This document shows positions 1 to 12,500 of a stretch of DNA of 64,000 nt, one piece after another. Each line of letters begins with the position of its first letter. Position 1 is the stretch's first letter. The notes beneath the pieces were generated by a model. It saw only the letters and a list, made by a program, of their open reading frames with translations. It did not search any database and was not told the origin of the DNA. Source of the stretch: Monosiga brevicollis MX1 (lineage: Eukaryota > Opisthokonta > Choanoflagellata > Craspedida > Salpingoecidae); assembly GCF_000002865.3 (NCBI RefSeq), contig NW_001865058.1, forward strand, positions 354,433-418,432, written 5' to 3'. The position numbers were made by a program, and so were the translations under genes.

Positions 1-143
1 TCTCTCTTCTCTCTCTTCTCTCTCTTCTCTCTCTTCTCTCTCTTCTCTCTCTTCTCTCTCTCTCTCTCTCTTCTCTCTCTTCTCTCTCTTCTCTCTCTCT
101 CTCTCTCTTCTCCTCTCTTCTCTCTCTCTCTCTCTTCTCTCTC
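1..143. repeat. CT-rich microsatellite
   Basis: Imperfect (CT)n with regular TTCT interruptions, running from the window edge to 40 bases before the start codon of the first gene. It probably lies in that gene's promoter or 5' UTR. Similar tracts precede several other genes in this window. Confidence 0.95.
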
Positions 144-182
144 AAAACTCACTGCTTTCGCGTTCAGTATTTGACCGGTGTG

Positions 183-3100
183 ATGGTGCTCGCATCATGG
201 CTCTTGATGGTGGTTGTGGCTGGTGTGGGCGCTGGTGCTGGCGCTGGGATGGCTGAGGGGGAGGCGGGGTGGTTGGCGTGTCGACCGGTGGTACTGGATG
301 ATGCAGACGTTGTGTTGGCGCATACGGTGTTGGTGGCACCCGAGGCTCAGCGGGCTCGCCTGCGAGCGTGGCATGCCAACGTGAGTTCTCCTGGCCATCC
401 ACAATTTGGCCAGCTTCCCGGGGGCCCCAACGGACTTGGTCGCACCGATGATGTCTGGGACCTGCTGCATCCAGGCTCTGCCGTGGTGAACCATGTTCAT
501 TCACAGCTTCAGCGACTACATCAACTCACTCGGACCAATGCCACGACAGACCAACAGCTCGCCGTTGATTGGCATCCCTTGGGTAATCGCTTGCGTGCCA
601 GCTGGACTGGCCACCAACTGGCCCAACTCAATGAGTCATTGCTCAGCTGCCCCACCAGCGACCCCAACAAACCGATGCGCCTGATTTTTGCCCAGGATCA
701 ACTCCCACCACACGTGCGCGGCCTTGATCCTTCCCAAACACCCACCTACACCCACCTCCTGGTCCTCCACGCCGGTGGGTCAACGGCTGCGCGCTTTTCC
801 GAACGCGGGCGTCCAATTCCCCGTGCATGAGGCTAATGAGCCAGAGCAGAGTCTCACTAATACCCCCACCTTGCCTCCGCCCATGCCTCCCTCTCCCCTT
901 TTAGATGGGCACCAGTCCCCGCCTCTATCCCCGTCCGCCCCCAACACAGCCACCACTCAACGAGCCAGGCCCGCGCGTCCGCAGCGCCAACGCGCTCGGC
1001 CCCAGCAGCGTCGGGACGTCGATGATGGAAGCGATTACCCCTTGCCTGTCTGGCCACCGGGACCCCAGCTAATCATGCTCAACATGGACCCGACCTCGGC
1101 AACCTTTGGCTTCGTTCTCAACGAGGTGCAGCCCAACACTACTTTTATCCCTGAACCCGTCTTTGATTTGCCGGGCTTCAACACCGAACCAGATTGGATC
1201 GCGCCGGCCAACGTCCTCAGTGCCCAGGTTCGGGTACAATGCCGCCATGCGCAACCCTTTGTGCTGCAAGAGAGTAACATCCAGAGCCACAAAGGCACAG
1301 TCCAGCGCGTCCGTTTTACAAACGTGACCGTTACGGGCGGCGTTTACCTGCAACGAGCAAACATTTCCTTTGTTGAAAGCGCTTTGCTGTGCTGGCGCAA
1401 CCCGCTTTGCCTTGGCTTCAACCTCACGACCTGCGCTGATTCAGAAGCCCGCACCAACTGCGTGGCGACGTTTGTGGACGACAGCGGTACCACAGACTAC
1501 CCGATCAGCAACGGCAAGGTCACCTACCTCAGCAACACCACCGCAGCCATGGTCATCTTCACCATGCCCGCTGACACCCTCCAAGCCCACCAAGTTGATC
1601 CCGAGGCCCCCTGTGCCATGCAGCTCGAACTCACGACCGACCACAGTGACGAAATGCGCATGCTGGTCCAAAACATGTCGGGCCCTTTCTTCTCGGCTAC
1701 CGGCGTGGGAGCTCGCCTGGAGCCCGTCGAACAGGTCTTCTTCGGGGGCCTCGATGCCGCCGCCTTGCGCGAGGCTTTTGAGGTTGACAGCCAGGCCGCC
1801 GCGTGCCACCGCCGCAATCGCGGAGGCGTTGCCGTGCTCTCTGCCTCTGAAATGTACAGCTACGACGGCCTCTACCGCTACCTGGCCGCCAATAACCTCC
1901 CGCTCAACGCCGTGCTGCGCACTCGCGACGTCACGCAGACCGATCTCAACCCCAGCTTCTCCTACCCATATGTCTTGGGTCTGCACAACGCCGCACCCAA
2001 CGATTATCGAACGGCGGGTGACGAAACCATGCTCGACTTGGCCATGATGGCCGCCTTTGCGCCAGGTGCCTATCTGGACCAGATTGTGACGGGCATGGTC
2101 GATATCAACACCACAGTGGACCCCCTGCTTACAACGGCCGAGGTCTTTCTGGCTACCCTGGCCATGCAAGAGGACCTGCGTCCCACCGTCCTGTCAGCCT
2201 CCTACACGCTGACACTGGGTGACAATGCCGTCGTGCGCCATTACCTTGACAGTGTCGCTCAGGCCCTCGCCCTTGTGGGTGTCTCTGTCGTCCTCAGCTC
2301 GGGGGACGATGGCGTTTATATGGATGGCGATGCCTCTTCTCCGAACGACTATTGTGGCCAGCCCTCCGTCTCACCTCTCACAGCCTATGGCCTTGTCGTG
2401 GGTGGCGTGCAATACCTGCCAGAGTCGGGGGATGCTGTCGCGTGCTCCCTCGAAACTGGCTCGTCCATCACCTCCTCCGGCGGCTTTGACCAATTTGCGA
2501 CCCGACCTGCTTATCAGGATGACCCCGTCTCGACCTATCTTGAAAAGGTCGCTCCGGTGGACCATATGCAAGCAAGCCTGGCTGGCAACCGCGCTTTCCC
2601 TGATGTTGCAGGCCCTGCGCACAACATTGAGGTTTACGGCCGTGAACACCGCACCCTCATGGCCGGCACGTCGGCCTCAGCGCCCATGCTTGCGGGATTG
2701 CTTGTTCTCGTCAATGACGTGCTGCTGCAACAAGACTTGCCCCCGCTGGGGGACGTCACCGCCTCGATATATGCGGTTGCGCGCGCTCACCCCGAGGTCT
2801 TCCAGGATGTGACACGGGGGTCCAACCGCTGCGGTAGCAGCGTGTGCTGCGAACATGGCTATCCAGCCAAGCCTGGTTGGGATGCTGTCACGGGCTTGGG
2901 GATGCCCCGCCTTCCGCTCCTGGCACGCTACCTTGTCGAGCAGCGCAATGGAACGTTTGATGCGAATACAATGGCCGCATGCTCGAGCTGTGCGGCCAGC
3001 GCTTGTGGCAACGCCGTTGACGCGTGGTGTGTGGATTTGGATGGGTCCGATTTTTCGACCGCCACTTGCATGTCGACCACGGGTGCTGGACTGTGCGCGT

Positions 3101-3699
3101 CCTTGCTTCCGAGCACTACTGCAAGCGACGTCAACAAGAGCGCTGCGCTCTGCACCCTCGATCAGGCAATCCAACTAGCAGCCCGCAACCGAACGTGCGC
3201 GTCGTGCGCGCCGGGCTACGTGGACGCGTGCTGCCTCCCTTGTCCTGGACCAGTGGATAACGTTTGCTTTGGTCGTGGCACCTGCGCGGTTGGTCAATGT
3301 CATTGCGACGCGGGCTATACAGGGCATGCCTGCGAAGATGCCAGCCCGTCCACCTCCTCTTCTTCCACGACCCCAATGAGCTCGGCCACGACTACGATGA
3401 CCTCCTCCTCCACCTCCACGACGAGCACCAGTAGCACCTCTTCCACCCAGAAGAGCGAAACGCATCACTCCAAACACATTGGATCCCGCTCAAAGGGCAT
3501 TGTTTTGGGCGTTTTATTCGGGGGGGTCGCGTTGGGGGCGCTGGTGAGCTGGTTGGTGACATCGCGACGCAAGACGAAGCAAATCTCCCGAGCCGGTGCA
3601 CTTTATGATGTCCTTTTGAGTGAGGACTTGGAACAAGACGATGCGGACACTGGGGCTTATGTCCCACCCCAAGATCCGAACCTGGACTTTTCAGAGTAG
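183..3699 (+). CDS. TPP1-like sedolisin (S53) peptidase with EGF module and membrane anchor
   Basis: Two exons, 183-774 and 905-3699, joined in phase 1 (donor GTGGGT, acceptor after CCCCTTTTAG), give 1128 residues. An N-terminal hydrophobic segment looks like a signal peptide. A pro-kumamolisin-like propeptide follows, then an S53 catalytic domain. The sedolisin residues are visible: Glu571 and Asp575 in DETMLDL, Asp665 in SSGDDG, and Ser787 in GTSASAP. A calcium-site-like stretch (DVTRGSNRCG ... GWDAVTGLGMP) resembles tripeptidyl peptidase 1. Beyond the protease come a Cys-rich region, an EGF-like module (CFGRGTCAVGQCHCDAGYTG), a Ser/Thr-rich stalk, one membrane span (GIVLGVLFGGVALGALVSWL) and a short acidic tail. 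TPP1 is a soluble lysosomal exopeptidase of about 563 residues, so this protein is twice as long and anchored. A Pro/Arg-rich insert just after the intron may be a linker. Its site (lysosome or cell surface) is unknown. Family call firm; orthology to TPP1 likely but not certain. Confidence 0.9.
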
Positions 3700-3980
3700 A
3701 AGTCAAAGGAGTCAGTGTTACACGCACATTTTTGACACGAAAAAGCGCACATGCTGCCGCCCTGGCGTCCCCGGTACGACCTCGACGATGATAATAGACT
3801 GTGAATTTCATGTGAGAGACCTATTCCAGTGAAGATGTGGTTTTGCACGTACAAAAGCACGTGCAATTAAAAAACGACTCTTGTGTTTGAATTGGGGGAG
3901 CTGGTTTTGACAGCAAAAGACGTCAAGACAACAAGTGATAAAGGACAGAAATGTAACGACAGGCTGGCACGCTGGTGTGT

Positions 3981-4828
3981 TTAAGCAGACTTGAGGGCCA
4001 GGGAGAGCTTGACGCAGGCAACCTGGTTGCCAGAGCCATCCGTGATCTCGGCCGAGATGTCGTAATCGCCCTGGAAAAAAAACACCCCCAAGGCGTCCAA
4101 AAATGCAGAGTGAGTACAAGAACACACGCGACGTGCTTGTTTGTGTGGGTGGGTAGCTCGCGAAATGCTGGAGAGGGGTAGGGAGGGAGAGACGATAAGA
4201 GGGGTATGAGCGACCAACATACGTCAAGAATGCCCGGGAGGGACTCTGAGACGTGGAAGGTGCGCTCAGGCATAAAGGCCTAAGGAGAAGCATGGTACAT
4301 GTTAGAAGAAGAAAGTCAATGCTGGAGGACGGTACAGGGCGGGCGGGCAGGAGCGCAAACAATGATGATGGAGTAGTGGCAGTCAGCGACGACGTACGGA
4401 GAAGGGAGTGAGCGGGCATCGGCAAGGAATGCCCATGGCGGGCATGGGGTCGGGGCAAGTGCCGTTCTTGAGGGGAATCTTTTCGAGGAAAGAGCACAGA
4501 TCGTCATAGGTGCACGAGCCAAAGTTATCCACGCAGGGCACCTTGATGATGCCCTTTTTCATCTCGACGGTGGCCTTGAGTGGGGAGGACAGGTTGGACG
4601 CTGCAGGGCCATGACGCGTGTGCCCAGGTGAGCCGACTGGATATGAAACACGGAGAGCAGCGAGACAGAGAGCCACAGTTGGGTTTGGAAAAGTTGCATC
4701 CACTCACAAAGAACAATGCCGGCGTAGCCAGTAATGTTGCCGGGGAGCACGATGGGGTCGGGGCTCAGGCTCAGGTTGCCATGCATGGGGGCGGAGGGGG
4801 CGGCTGTCGACGGCAAAAGAGCAAAGAG

Positions 4829-4887
<59 letters not shown>

Positions 4888-5137
4888 GCCGAGATGGTTT
4901 AGGAATTCATCATGAGAGAAGCTGCATCGGACCATGCCAAAGGCGAGAAAGGCCGGCGGGGCACACGACGCGGGGGGGTCCAGCCATCCGCTGTTGCGCA
5001 ACCATACCGCAGTCTTGGAAGGAAAAGCTGGTCAGGACGCGCGAGACGGGCTTTTGGTGCAGATGAACGGGCGCAGCCAGAGCCATGCCGAGGAAAACGG
5101 CAGCCAACGCCAAAGTCATTGTCTTGAGAGAAGCCAT
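3981..5137 (-). CDS. GM2A: GM2 ganglioside activator-like lipid-binding protein
   Basis: Five exons on the minus strand: 5137-5008, 4803-4708, 4600-4398, 4279-4223 and 4070-3981. All junctions are phase-consistent and give 191 residues, close to human GM2A (193). A signal peptide (MASLKTMTLALAAVFLGMAL) is followed by an ML-type fold. Family-like blocks are SLSPDPIVLPGNIT, SSPLKATVEMKKG, PCVDNFGSCTYDDLC, GIPCRCP and the closing DYDISAEITDGSGNQVACVK. Eight cysteines after the signal peptide match the four disulphides of GM2A. In animals GM2A lifts GM2 ganglioside from membranes for hexosaminidase A in lysosomes; the ligand here is unknown. It ends convergently with the TPP1-like gene, also of a lysosomal family. 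NPC2-type ML proteins are the alternative, but the GSCTYDDLC and PCRCP blocks favour GM2A. Confidence 0.88.
4833..4886. repeat. (AC)n microsatellite in the GM2A-like gene's first intron
   Basis: A pure AC dinucleotide run inside the first intron, just upstream on the minus strand of the pyrimidine-rich acceptor of exon 2. Read on the coding strand it is a GT run. Confidence 0.95.
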
Positions 5138-5223
5138 GCTTGCCGACTTGCTGAAAAACCTGCGAAACCCCGCGCACCGTAACACCCCCCAATGAGCCCC
5201 GGAGGCCACCGTGACAGCCGCGA

Positions 5224-5258
<35 letters not shown>

Positions 5259-5393
5259 TTGACACACACACTGTTTGCGCACACAGACCTTTTGAAAAAA
5301 ATGCTTGTTGTCACATTATTTTCCTCTCTCTTCTCTGCTGCTTATGGCTTTTTCTAACTTCTTCTAGTAGCACGTTAGCGTCGAGAAGGGCGA

Positions 5394-5468
<75 letters not shown>

Positions 5469-5500
5469 CTCTCTCTCTCTCTCTCTCTCTTTTCTCTATC

Positions 5501-5538
<38 letters not shown>

Positions 5539-6534
5539 GTGTGTTGCGTCAACGAGCTCCTTGCAATGTCGTCCTGCTGGCTGTTGCTTACTCCTCTCCA
5601 TCTCTCCATCCTTATCCCTCTGTCACTACCTCTGTCTCTACCTGTCTCTCTACCTCTCTCGACCTGTCTCTCTACCTCTCTTTTTTTCTCTCGTACTTTT
5701 CCTTTGTGTCTTTGCTCTTTCTCAAACCGACCAAACCAATTCAAACTCTACCTCTCTCTCTCTCTACCTCTCTCTCTCTACCTCTCTCTACCTCTCCATC
5801 TCTCTCGCTATCTACCTCTACCTCTACCTCTCCCGGAAGATAGGTACTTGTACCGCAGGTCGGGGCAGGGTCTTGATGGGCTTTTTGGGCAGAAGAGAGC
5901 CAATTGGGGGGGTTTCATCAAGTCCAACTGTCACGCGGTAACACGAAGATCGGGTGACCCCTCCAGAAGCACACACACACACACAAACAGACAGACGGAC
6001 GGCTCCAAAAGGAATGGAAACGCTCAACAAACACTTGGACCGGTACCGCCTCAAACCCATGCAAATGACGCTCGTCACCCCTGCTACCCACGCTCACTGC
6101 CCTGCTGCACGCCTTTGTCGTCGTCGTCATCGTCCGTCCGGCTGCCATTTCCATCTCATCTCCAAGCGTCCATAGTGGCATATGACGTAAAAGGACAAAT
6201 GTTTTTGTTGATGTTTTTTCAAAGCGCTAAGGTCGATAAAAAGTAAAATACTATTACATGTTCTTGGAGCTATTTGGTAAAGTATAATACTAAAATAGGG
6301 GTCGTAAGCACAGGATCTTTCAGGGGGGTGGCTGTGTGATGGCATGCAGCTGAGGCCTGTGGTCTGATGTGGCGATGAGCTGGTGGCGCCAACCGCCAAA
6401 GACACAGCCAGGTGGATAATGGAGGGGCTTGCAAACGGCCAATACCAATCGTTGCATCGCGAAACGATGAAACAAAGACGTGCCTCTCTACCACGCGACT
6501 TGTAGTCAAAGGTCATGAAAAGTGAAGGCTGGAG
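5138..6534. other. Intergenic region with CA and CT repeats
   Basis: Space between the start of the GM2A-like gene and the stop of the GalNAc-transferase-like gene, both on the minus strand. It holds a CA run (about 5224-5256), a long CT-rich tract (5394-5538) and degraded CTCTAC-type repeats to about 5830. From about 6190 to 6534 the sequence is less repetitive and should include the 3' UTR of the downstream gene. Long open frames here are repeat artefacts. Confidence 0.8.
5394..5538. repeat. (CT)n microsatellite
   Basis: About 145 bases of nearly pure CT with occasional TTTT interruptions, upstream of the GM2A-like gene. Confidence 0.95.
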
Positions 6535-8719
6535 TCAAGACTCGGCGGCCAACTGAAGGCGGGCAAGGCGAAGCTCCTCGGCAAGTTGCTCTTTGCTTCC
6601 CTCGTAGTCCATCAACGACTTGTGACAGGAGAGCAGCCGCTCCTTGGGCAGTGCGGGGTCGCAAGTCTTGGTGTGCCAACGGTGCAGGATGCGATCCGGT
6701 GCCCGCCACACATTTTGCTCCGGGTGCTTCAGAAAAGCATTGACCAGCGCCTTGTCTTCCTATCGCACAGCCATCAGAGTCGTCGATCAGGCCTGCGCAG
6801 CTTGTCAAGCACAGTTTGCACGGTTGCTGGGGGTCGTACGTCGCCCCAGCCCGTAATGGACGTATCCAATCCGCCCACCGTCTCGTAGGCCGTCACTACC
6901 CGCCAATATGAGTATGAGGGCTTGAACGCGTGTGAAATGACGGGCCTGGTGACGCGTTGGCTCGATTTGAGCTGCGCACCTCGTGTACAGACGAGACCGT
7001 AGCCACTGTGTCGAAATTTGCCGCTCGCGTCGTTGAGACGCAGGCCCTGAGCATGGCGGTAAGCGCTGCCACCGTTCCACACACAACACATGATCAGAGT
7101 CGAGCACGCCGTCTTACGCTTGAGACGACACGCCTGCTTGGCCCACTTGCGGCCAGAGCAACCAAACGCACCTAAAGGTGATGGGAAAATAGGTCAGGTT
7201 CAGGTCGGCCAGATGACGACACCGTGCCAGAGTGGCTTCCGTAAAGATGACTTCGACGTCGGTGAGAAAGACAATGGCCGAGCCTCGCTCGTGAGCGGGA
7301 ATCAGGCCGACCCCGTGGTCTAGGACGGCGGCCCGTTGATATGGCCCAGGCAGTTGACTCCATCTATTGCGCAGAACAAAGCATCGACACACAAAGCCAA
7401 CAGAGGGAGTGAGTAGGCTGGACTTGGTGCACACGAAAGGGTAGGGATGGCAGACATGCGACTCTGTTGCCTACAAATGTGTGAGGCCGAGCCGAAGAAG
7501 CAACTCTTTCGCTCTCTGCTCGGTGTCTGGGTCGGGCGTCGAGGTGACAAACACGATGATCCAGATTGCGTGCTGGGCTTTGGATCCCGTCGCAACAAAC
7601 TCGAGGGTCTCGCGCAGGGCATCAAACCTGTGCAGAGAAGAATATTATGAGACATGTCAGTTGGAGTCTAGGGCAGGACTGTTCAAAAAGACTTGATGCA
7701 CGCGCTGGAGCTGCAGCGTCAGACGCCCTCGGCAGTGGTGGCTCCCACAAGCCCAACTAGAAAAGATGCAAGCTCTGGAGCTGACATTGCGGGCGACAAA
7801 GAAGATCCACGAACCGTTCAGCCGTGAACGAGGTCACAACGTAGAGTGTGCGATGGGGGTCGATCCTGGTGGTACTCAGGTGCATGGGGCTGGGCGCGAC
7901 AGGGGTGGAAGCAATGGCCAGGGGCCGGGTGACAGTGGTCACAAGCCAGGTACTTTGCCCTTGGTCGGTGCCATGAAGATACATGTGGTAAAGATAGCCC
8001 TGCCGCGGATCCAAGAGCATGTGACCCGTATCAAATGCAGCCTTGGTTGCCTGTGACAGCGGGTCGTGCCTGGGGCAATCAATTTGGAAGTTGGAATCGG
8101 ATGCGGGTGAGCGCAAGCGGGGGTGACAGGGTTTGAGTTGAACCAGTTGAGAGAGAGGGAGAGGAAGCGACAATGCAGTTGACTAACAAAGCCAGGTGTA
8201 TTAGCTCATGGAGCACGCCGTGGTCCTGATGCGACTGAGATGTCACCTACGGTTCGAAGCAAGGGGCCATCTAGCGTTGGTGGGGAGTGTGACAGGGAAG
8301 CGGAAGCGACAGTGGGGCAGAATACACCCGTGTGTACGAACCTGGAAGATGCGAAAGGATGAAAAGATGTTTTTGCCATCAAAAAGCTCGCCAACAAGCA
8401 AGTCTACATGGATCAAGGCAGTTGATGGGCTGATGCGGCTGAGTGATGCTCAACGATGAGAACGTAGGGGCGCACCTTTGAGAATTGTGGCCTTGTAGAG
8501 TGACATGGCAGGAGGACGGACTGCACGAGATCCCGTACTGGGCGGGATAGCAGTGACTCGAGCCAAAGTCACGGCTGGCGGCACGGGCTGCGCTGGTGGT
8601 GCTGTCGACAGCGGCGGAGGCAGGAAGAACGAATGCCAGAGGAACACATTGCCACCCAAGCTCAGAGCAAGAAGAACCCATGGCATCCACGCCGCCCCGC
8701 GCCGCCCCATCCGCGCCAT
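6535..8719 (-). CDS. Chondroitin N-acetylgalactosaminyltransferase-like enzyme
   Basis: Eight exons (8719-8476, 8403-8247, 8069-7815, 7627-7475, 7363-7172, 7065-6980, 6895-6840, 6759-6535) splice in consistent phase to 455 residues. A short N-terminus and one membrane span (WVLLALSLGGNVFLW) followed by Pro-rich stem indicate a type II Golgi protein. The C-terminal half matches the CHGN/CSGALNACT glycosyltransferase family: LYVVTSFTAERFDAL, then SAIVFLTDVEVIFTEATL (DxD region, here D-V-E), TYFPITFSAY, SGYGLVC, GGLDTSITGWGDED and ILHRWHTKTC, where the GWG.ED and HxWH elements correspond to the active site and metal ligand. In animals these enzymes add GalNAc to the linkage region or the growing chondroitin chain from UDP-GalNAc. 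At 455 residues it is a little shorter than human CSGALNACT1 (532). Exact acceptor specificity, and whether it makes chondroitin, cannot be told. Confidence 0.85.
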
Positions 8720-9506
8720 GCCACTCAATACCACCACCCTGACATGCACGCCAAGCCCACCCTCTGTCGGCACCGAGTCAAGCCCACACGCGCCCGAGCC
8801 AGCAAACTAAGCCCCGCGGGCGGGTGGTGGCCTTGGACGGAACGGCGCTCGCATGCATGCAAGCTTGTCGCAGTTTTGGCTGACAAAAGGCATATTGTGT
8901 TTTCACTCCCTTCGCTTGCTGATACGTGAGCAAACCCTCTCTCTCTCTCTCTCTCTCGCTCTTAGCTCTCAAGCTCTCAAGCTCTCTCTCTCTCTCTTGA
9001 TTCTCACGTCATTTTGCTGCATGTGTGTGTTTGGCAGCGCAACGCTCTCTCTGTCTCTCTCTCACTCTCTCTCTTCCCTCTCTCTCTCTCTCCTCTCTCC
9101 TCTCTCCTCTCTCCTCTCTCTCTCCTCTCTCCTCTCTCTCTCTCTCACTGTGCGAGTGACGTGGCGGCGGGGTCGGAGCGCCGCGCGATTGGACTGATCT
9201 TGTGTGCATTATTGCATCGGGCCCATAGGCGAGAGGCTGGTTGGAGGCATAGCACACTCGGTCCTCGTTGTCGCGTCGCGTCGTTCGGCCGCTGGCCGCG
9301 CTGCGAACCAACAAGCAAAAGCGGGATCAAAGAAGCCTCAAGGGACCTTGTTGTTGGCTCGACTCAAGCGCAGTGCGATCCATTCATCGCGCCCGGTGCC
9401 CCGGTCATCGGGATAAGCTGGCTGGGGCCCTCTGCGTCCGGCTCGGCTCATCCTTGGCGCTCCCGTCCGACGCTCTTAGCAGTTCACTGCTGGTGCACCC
9501 GACGCC
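8720..9506. promoter_or_regulatory. Divergent promoter region between the GalNAc-transferase-like gene and the copper ATPase
   Basis: The two flanking genes are transcribed outward from this 787-base space, so it must hold both promoters. The left part is GC-rich, the centre (8937-9148) is CT-rich and the right part is GC-rich without obvious repeats. I saw no clear TATA box. Confidence 0.55.
8937..9148. repeat. CT-rich microsatellite cluster
   Basis: Three blocks of CTCT/CTCTCC repeats separated by short unique sequence, within the divergent promoter. Confidence 0.92.
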
Positions 9507-12500
9507 ATGGCGGCCGTAGATGTAGCAGACGCGCAGCCACAAGCCCTGGATGGCGTTGTGCTGAGCGTTCAGGGCATGACCTGCGGCTCATGCGTTGCCT
9601 CCATCCAACAGCGCTTCGCCGATGAGCCCCGCGTTCCTTACGTGGATGTGGACCTGGCCGAGGCACGCGCATACTTGGCCTTTGACCCGGCCTCGTGGAG
9701 CCCAGGCCGTTTGGCCGAAGCCGTTGAAGACCGAGGCTTTGATGCCAGCGTCCTCACACCCCACCTCTCCGCCACCCGCCTGTCCATCGAGCACATGACT
9801 TGCCAGTCTTGTGTGCGCTCCATCCAGGATCGGCTTGGCAGCCACGACCATGTTCACTACATCAAAGTCGACCTCGCCGGACGATCGGGCGTTGCCTTGC
9901 ATGACCCCGAGCTTACCCCAACGGCCTTGGCTGACATGATTGACGACATGGGCTTTGAAGCTCGCCCCATCGCCTTTTCAGACCCTTTGGCCCTGCCCCA
10001 AACCGACCCTGCATCTGCAGAGTCCACCCCCGCCGCGACCACCGCCTGGGCCGAGCAACCGTCTCTCAAAAAATCCGACCTCAATACCCATCAGCCACAG
10101 CCTAGCGCTAGCATTCCAAATGATGCGCCCCTCGCCGCTGATTCGCACCGCCAGCTCTATCATGTCGGAGGTTAGCCCTCCGCGCCCCCAACCTTGGCTT
10201 GCCACACACCCCGCCCGAAATGAAAGAAAAAAACTTTTTTCTTAATCCCAACACCTCACACCTGTTTGCCCAGGCATGAGCTGCAGCAGCTGCGTGGCTT
10301 TGATCGAGGGGCGCCTCAAGCGCCTGCCCGGCGTTGAGGATGTCCTAGTCGGCCTGCTGGCCGAACAAGCAGAGGTCCGCTACGACCACCGCCTCATCGA
10401 CAGCGAGAGTCTAAAAAAGGCCATTGTCGACCTCGGCTTCTCTGCCGAACCAATGGATACCAACGACGAGGGCACCATCACCCTCATGATCGAGGGCATG
10501 ACGTGCGCCAGCTGTGTCAACTCCATCGAGGTCTGCCTCCGCCTACATCGCACATAATCCGTTGCCCAAATTCGCTCCGACCTGTCTTCAACCCCGACTC
10601 ACGGCTCGTCAACCCGACCGTCTAACCCTCTTAGACCAAGGTTAGACAGCACCCAGGCGTAGAAGAGATCTCTGTGAGTCTCTTGACCAAAAAGGCCATC
10701 GTGCACTTTCAAGTTGGTGCCGTGGGCCCACGTGACATTGTGGAGTACGTCCGACTCGTCATGCCATTACACGAATGGTTTTTCTGTTTGCTTGCTTGTT
10801 TTGTTTTGTTTTTAAATCCCTCTCTTGAGGCAGCAGCCCACGCCTGCATAGTATAGGCCTGACTCTGCTTGCCTGCCCCTGATGCATCAAGGATGATTAA
10901 TGACATGGGCTTCACCGCCAAGTTGCTGGACGACGAAGGCGATGCTCAAGTTTACGATCATTCGGAAACCATCGCTTACTGGCGAAACATCTTTGCGTTT
11001 GCTGTCCTGTGCTTCATTCCCATCCAAGTCATCAAACTCCTTCCTGACTCAAGCACGGTCACGCACCAATGCTTCACGGGCGTGTCCTACCGCAACCTCG
11101 TCCTTCTCATCATCTCGCTCGCCGTCGATTGCATCGTGGGCAAACCCTTCTTCATCTCGGGCTTTGCCAGTCTTCGCCACATGGCTCCGAACATGGATAC
11201 TCTCATTCTCATCAGTGTTGGGTGAGTGCTTGCTGCCCATCGTTGAACGGAACGAGCCTGGGCAAAGCGCTCGTGTTGTGAATCTGTCGATTTTGCGCCT
11301 TCGTTTTGGTGGCTTGTTTGTTCATTTCTTTGTTTTTTGGCTTGAAAATCGTGTGCTGCTCTTGATTGCTTCCCTGACTGCCATCAAAAAGCCTAAGTGT
11401 CTGCTTCTCGAACTCGACGCTGCTTGCCAATATTTGACCAAAGCGGCCGATCCCCCATGTTGCCCCTCGCTCTTGCTTTGCAGATCGGCCTTTATCTACT
11501 CCCTGGTCGAGCTGATCAACAATATGATCGATCCCATGGCCGAAGACCCATCCTTGTTTTTTGAGACTGGTCCCATGCTCTTCACCTTTGTAGCGCTGGG
11601 CCGGTTTCTGGAACACATTGCCAAGGCCAAAACCTCGGACGCATTGCGTGACCTTCTCTCCCTCTCGGCTTCCTCTGCTCGCATCATTCGCACCAGCCAA
11701 GCTGGCCATACGGAGGAGGAGCGCGTCGAAATCAACCTCGTGCAACGCGATGACATTGTCAAGGTCTGTCGTCAGTGCTCATCTTCTCCTCCTTTGTTCC
11801 TTATTCTCGGCGTCTCTTTGACCTCCTAGACCTGTGTTGCACGTGCATTCAATTAGGTGGTGGCTGGGGAACAAATCCCTGCCGATGGCACGGTCGTCCT
11901 GGGTGGAGGCCAGGTGAACGAGGCCATGCTGACTGGCGAACCCTTGCTGTTGGTCAAGGAAGTGGGCGATTCGGTCATTGGAGGCACGGTTTTGGTCACA
12001 GATATGCTGCACTTTCGCGTCACCCATGCGGGCAAGGACGCGAGCTTGGCCAAGATTGTAGGCCTGGTCGAACAAGCTCAGCGCTCCAAGGCCCCCATCC
12101 AACGAATTGCTGGTTCGTGTTTGCCCACAGCCCTGCATGGGCACATTTGAATCATGCCCGCACGTGATCAAGGCTCATGTGGGTTTTGGCTTTGGTGTCC
12201 TTTTTTTGGCGGGGGGGCACGATGTGCTGACTCTTGCAGATACGATTGCCGGATACTTTGTGCCTGCCGTCGTAACCTTTGCCGTGCTTACGCTCGGCGT
12301 CTGGCTCATGCTCACCTCACATGACGTTGTTCAGTCCCCGGCCAACTTGGGTGACATTGGCTTTTCTTTCCGCTTCTGCATTGCCGTTTTGGTCGTGGCC
12401 TGTCCGTGTGCCTTGGGCCTGGCCACGCCCACGGCCGTCATGGTGGGCACCGGTGTGGGTGCCAAACTGGGCATTCTCATCAAGGGTGGTGAGCACTTGG

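Noticed and set aside
5192-6246. Two overlapping long plus-strand open frames of about 240 codons
   Set aside because: They are mostly translated CT repeat (poly Ser-Leu and similar) with no start context, domain or splice support.
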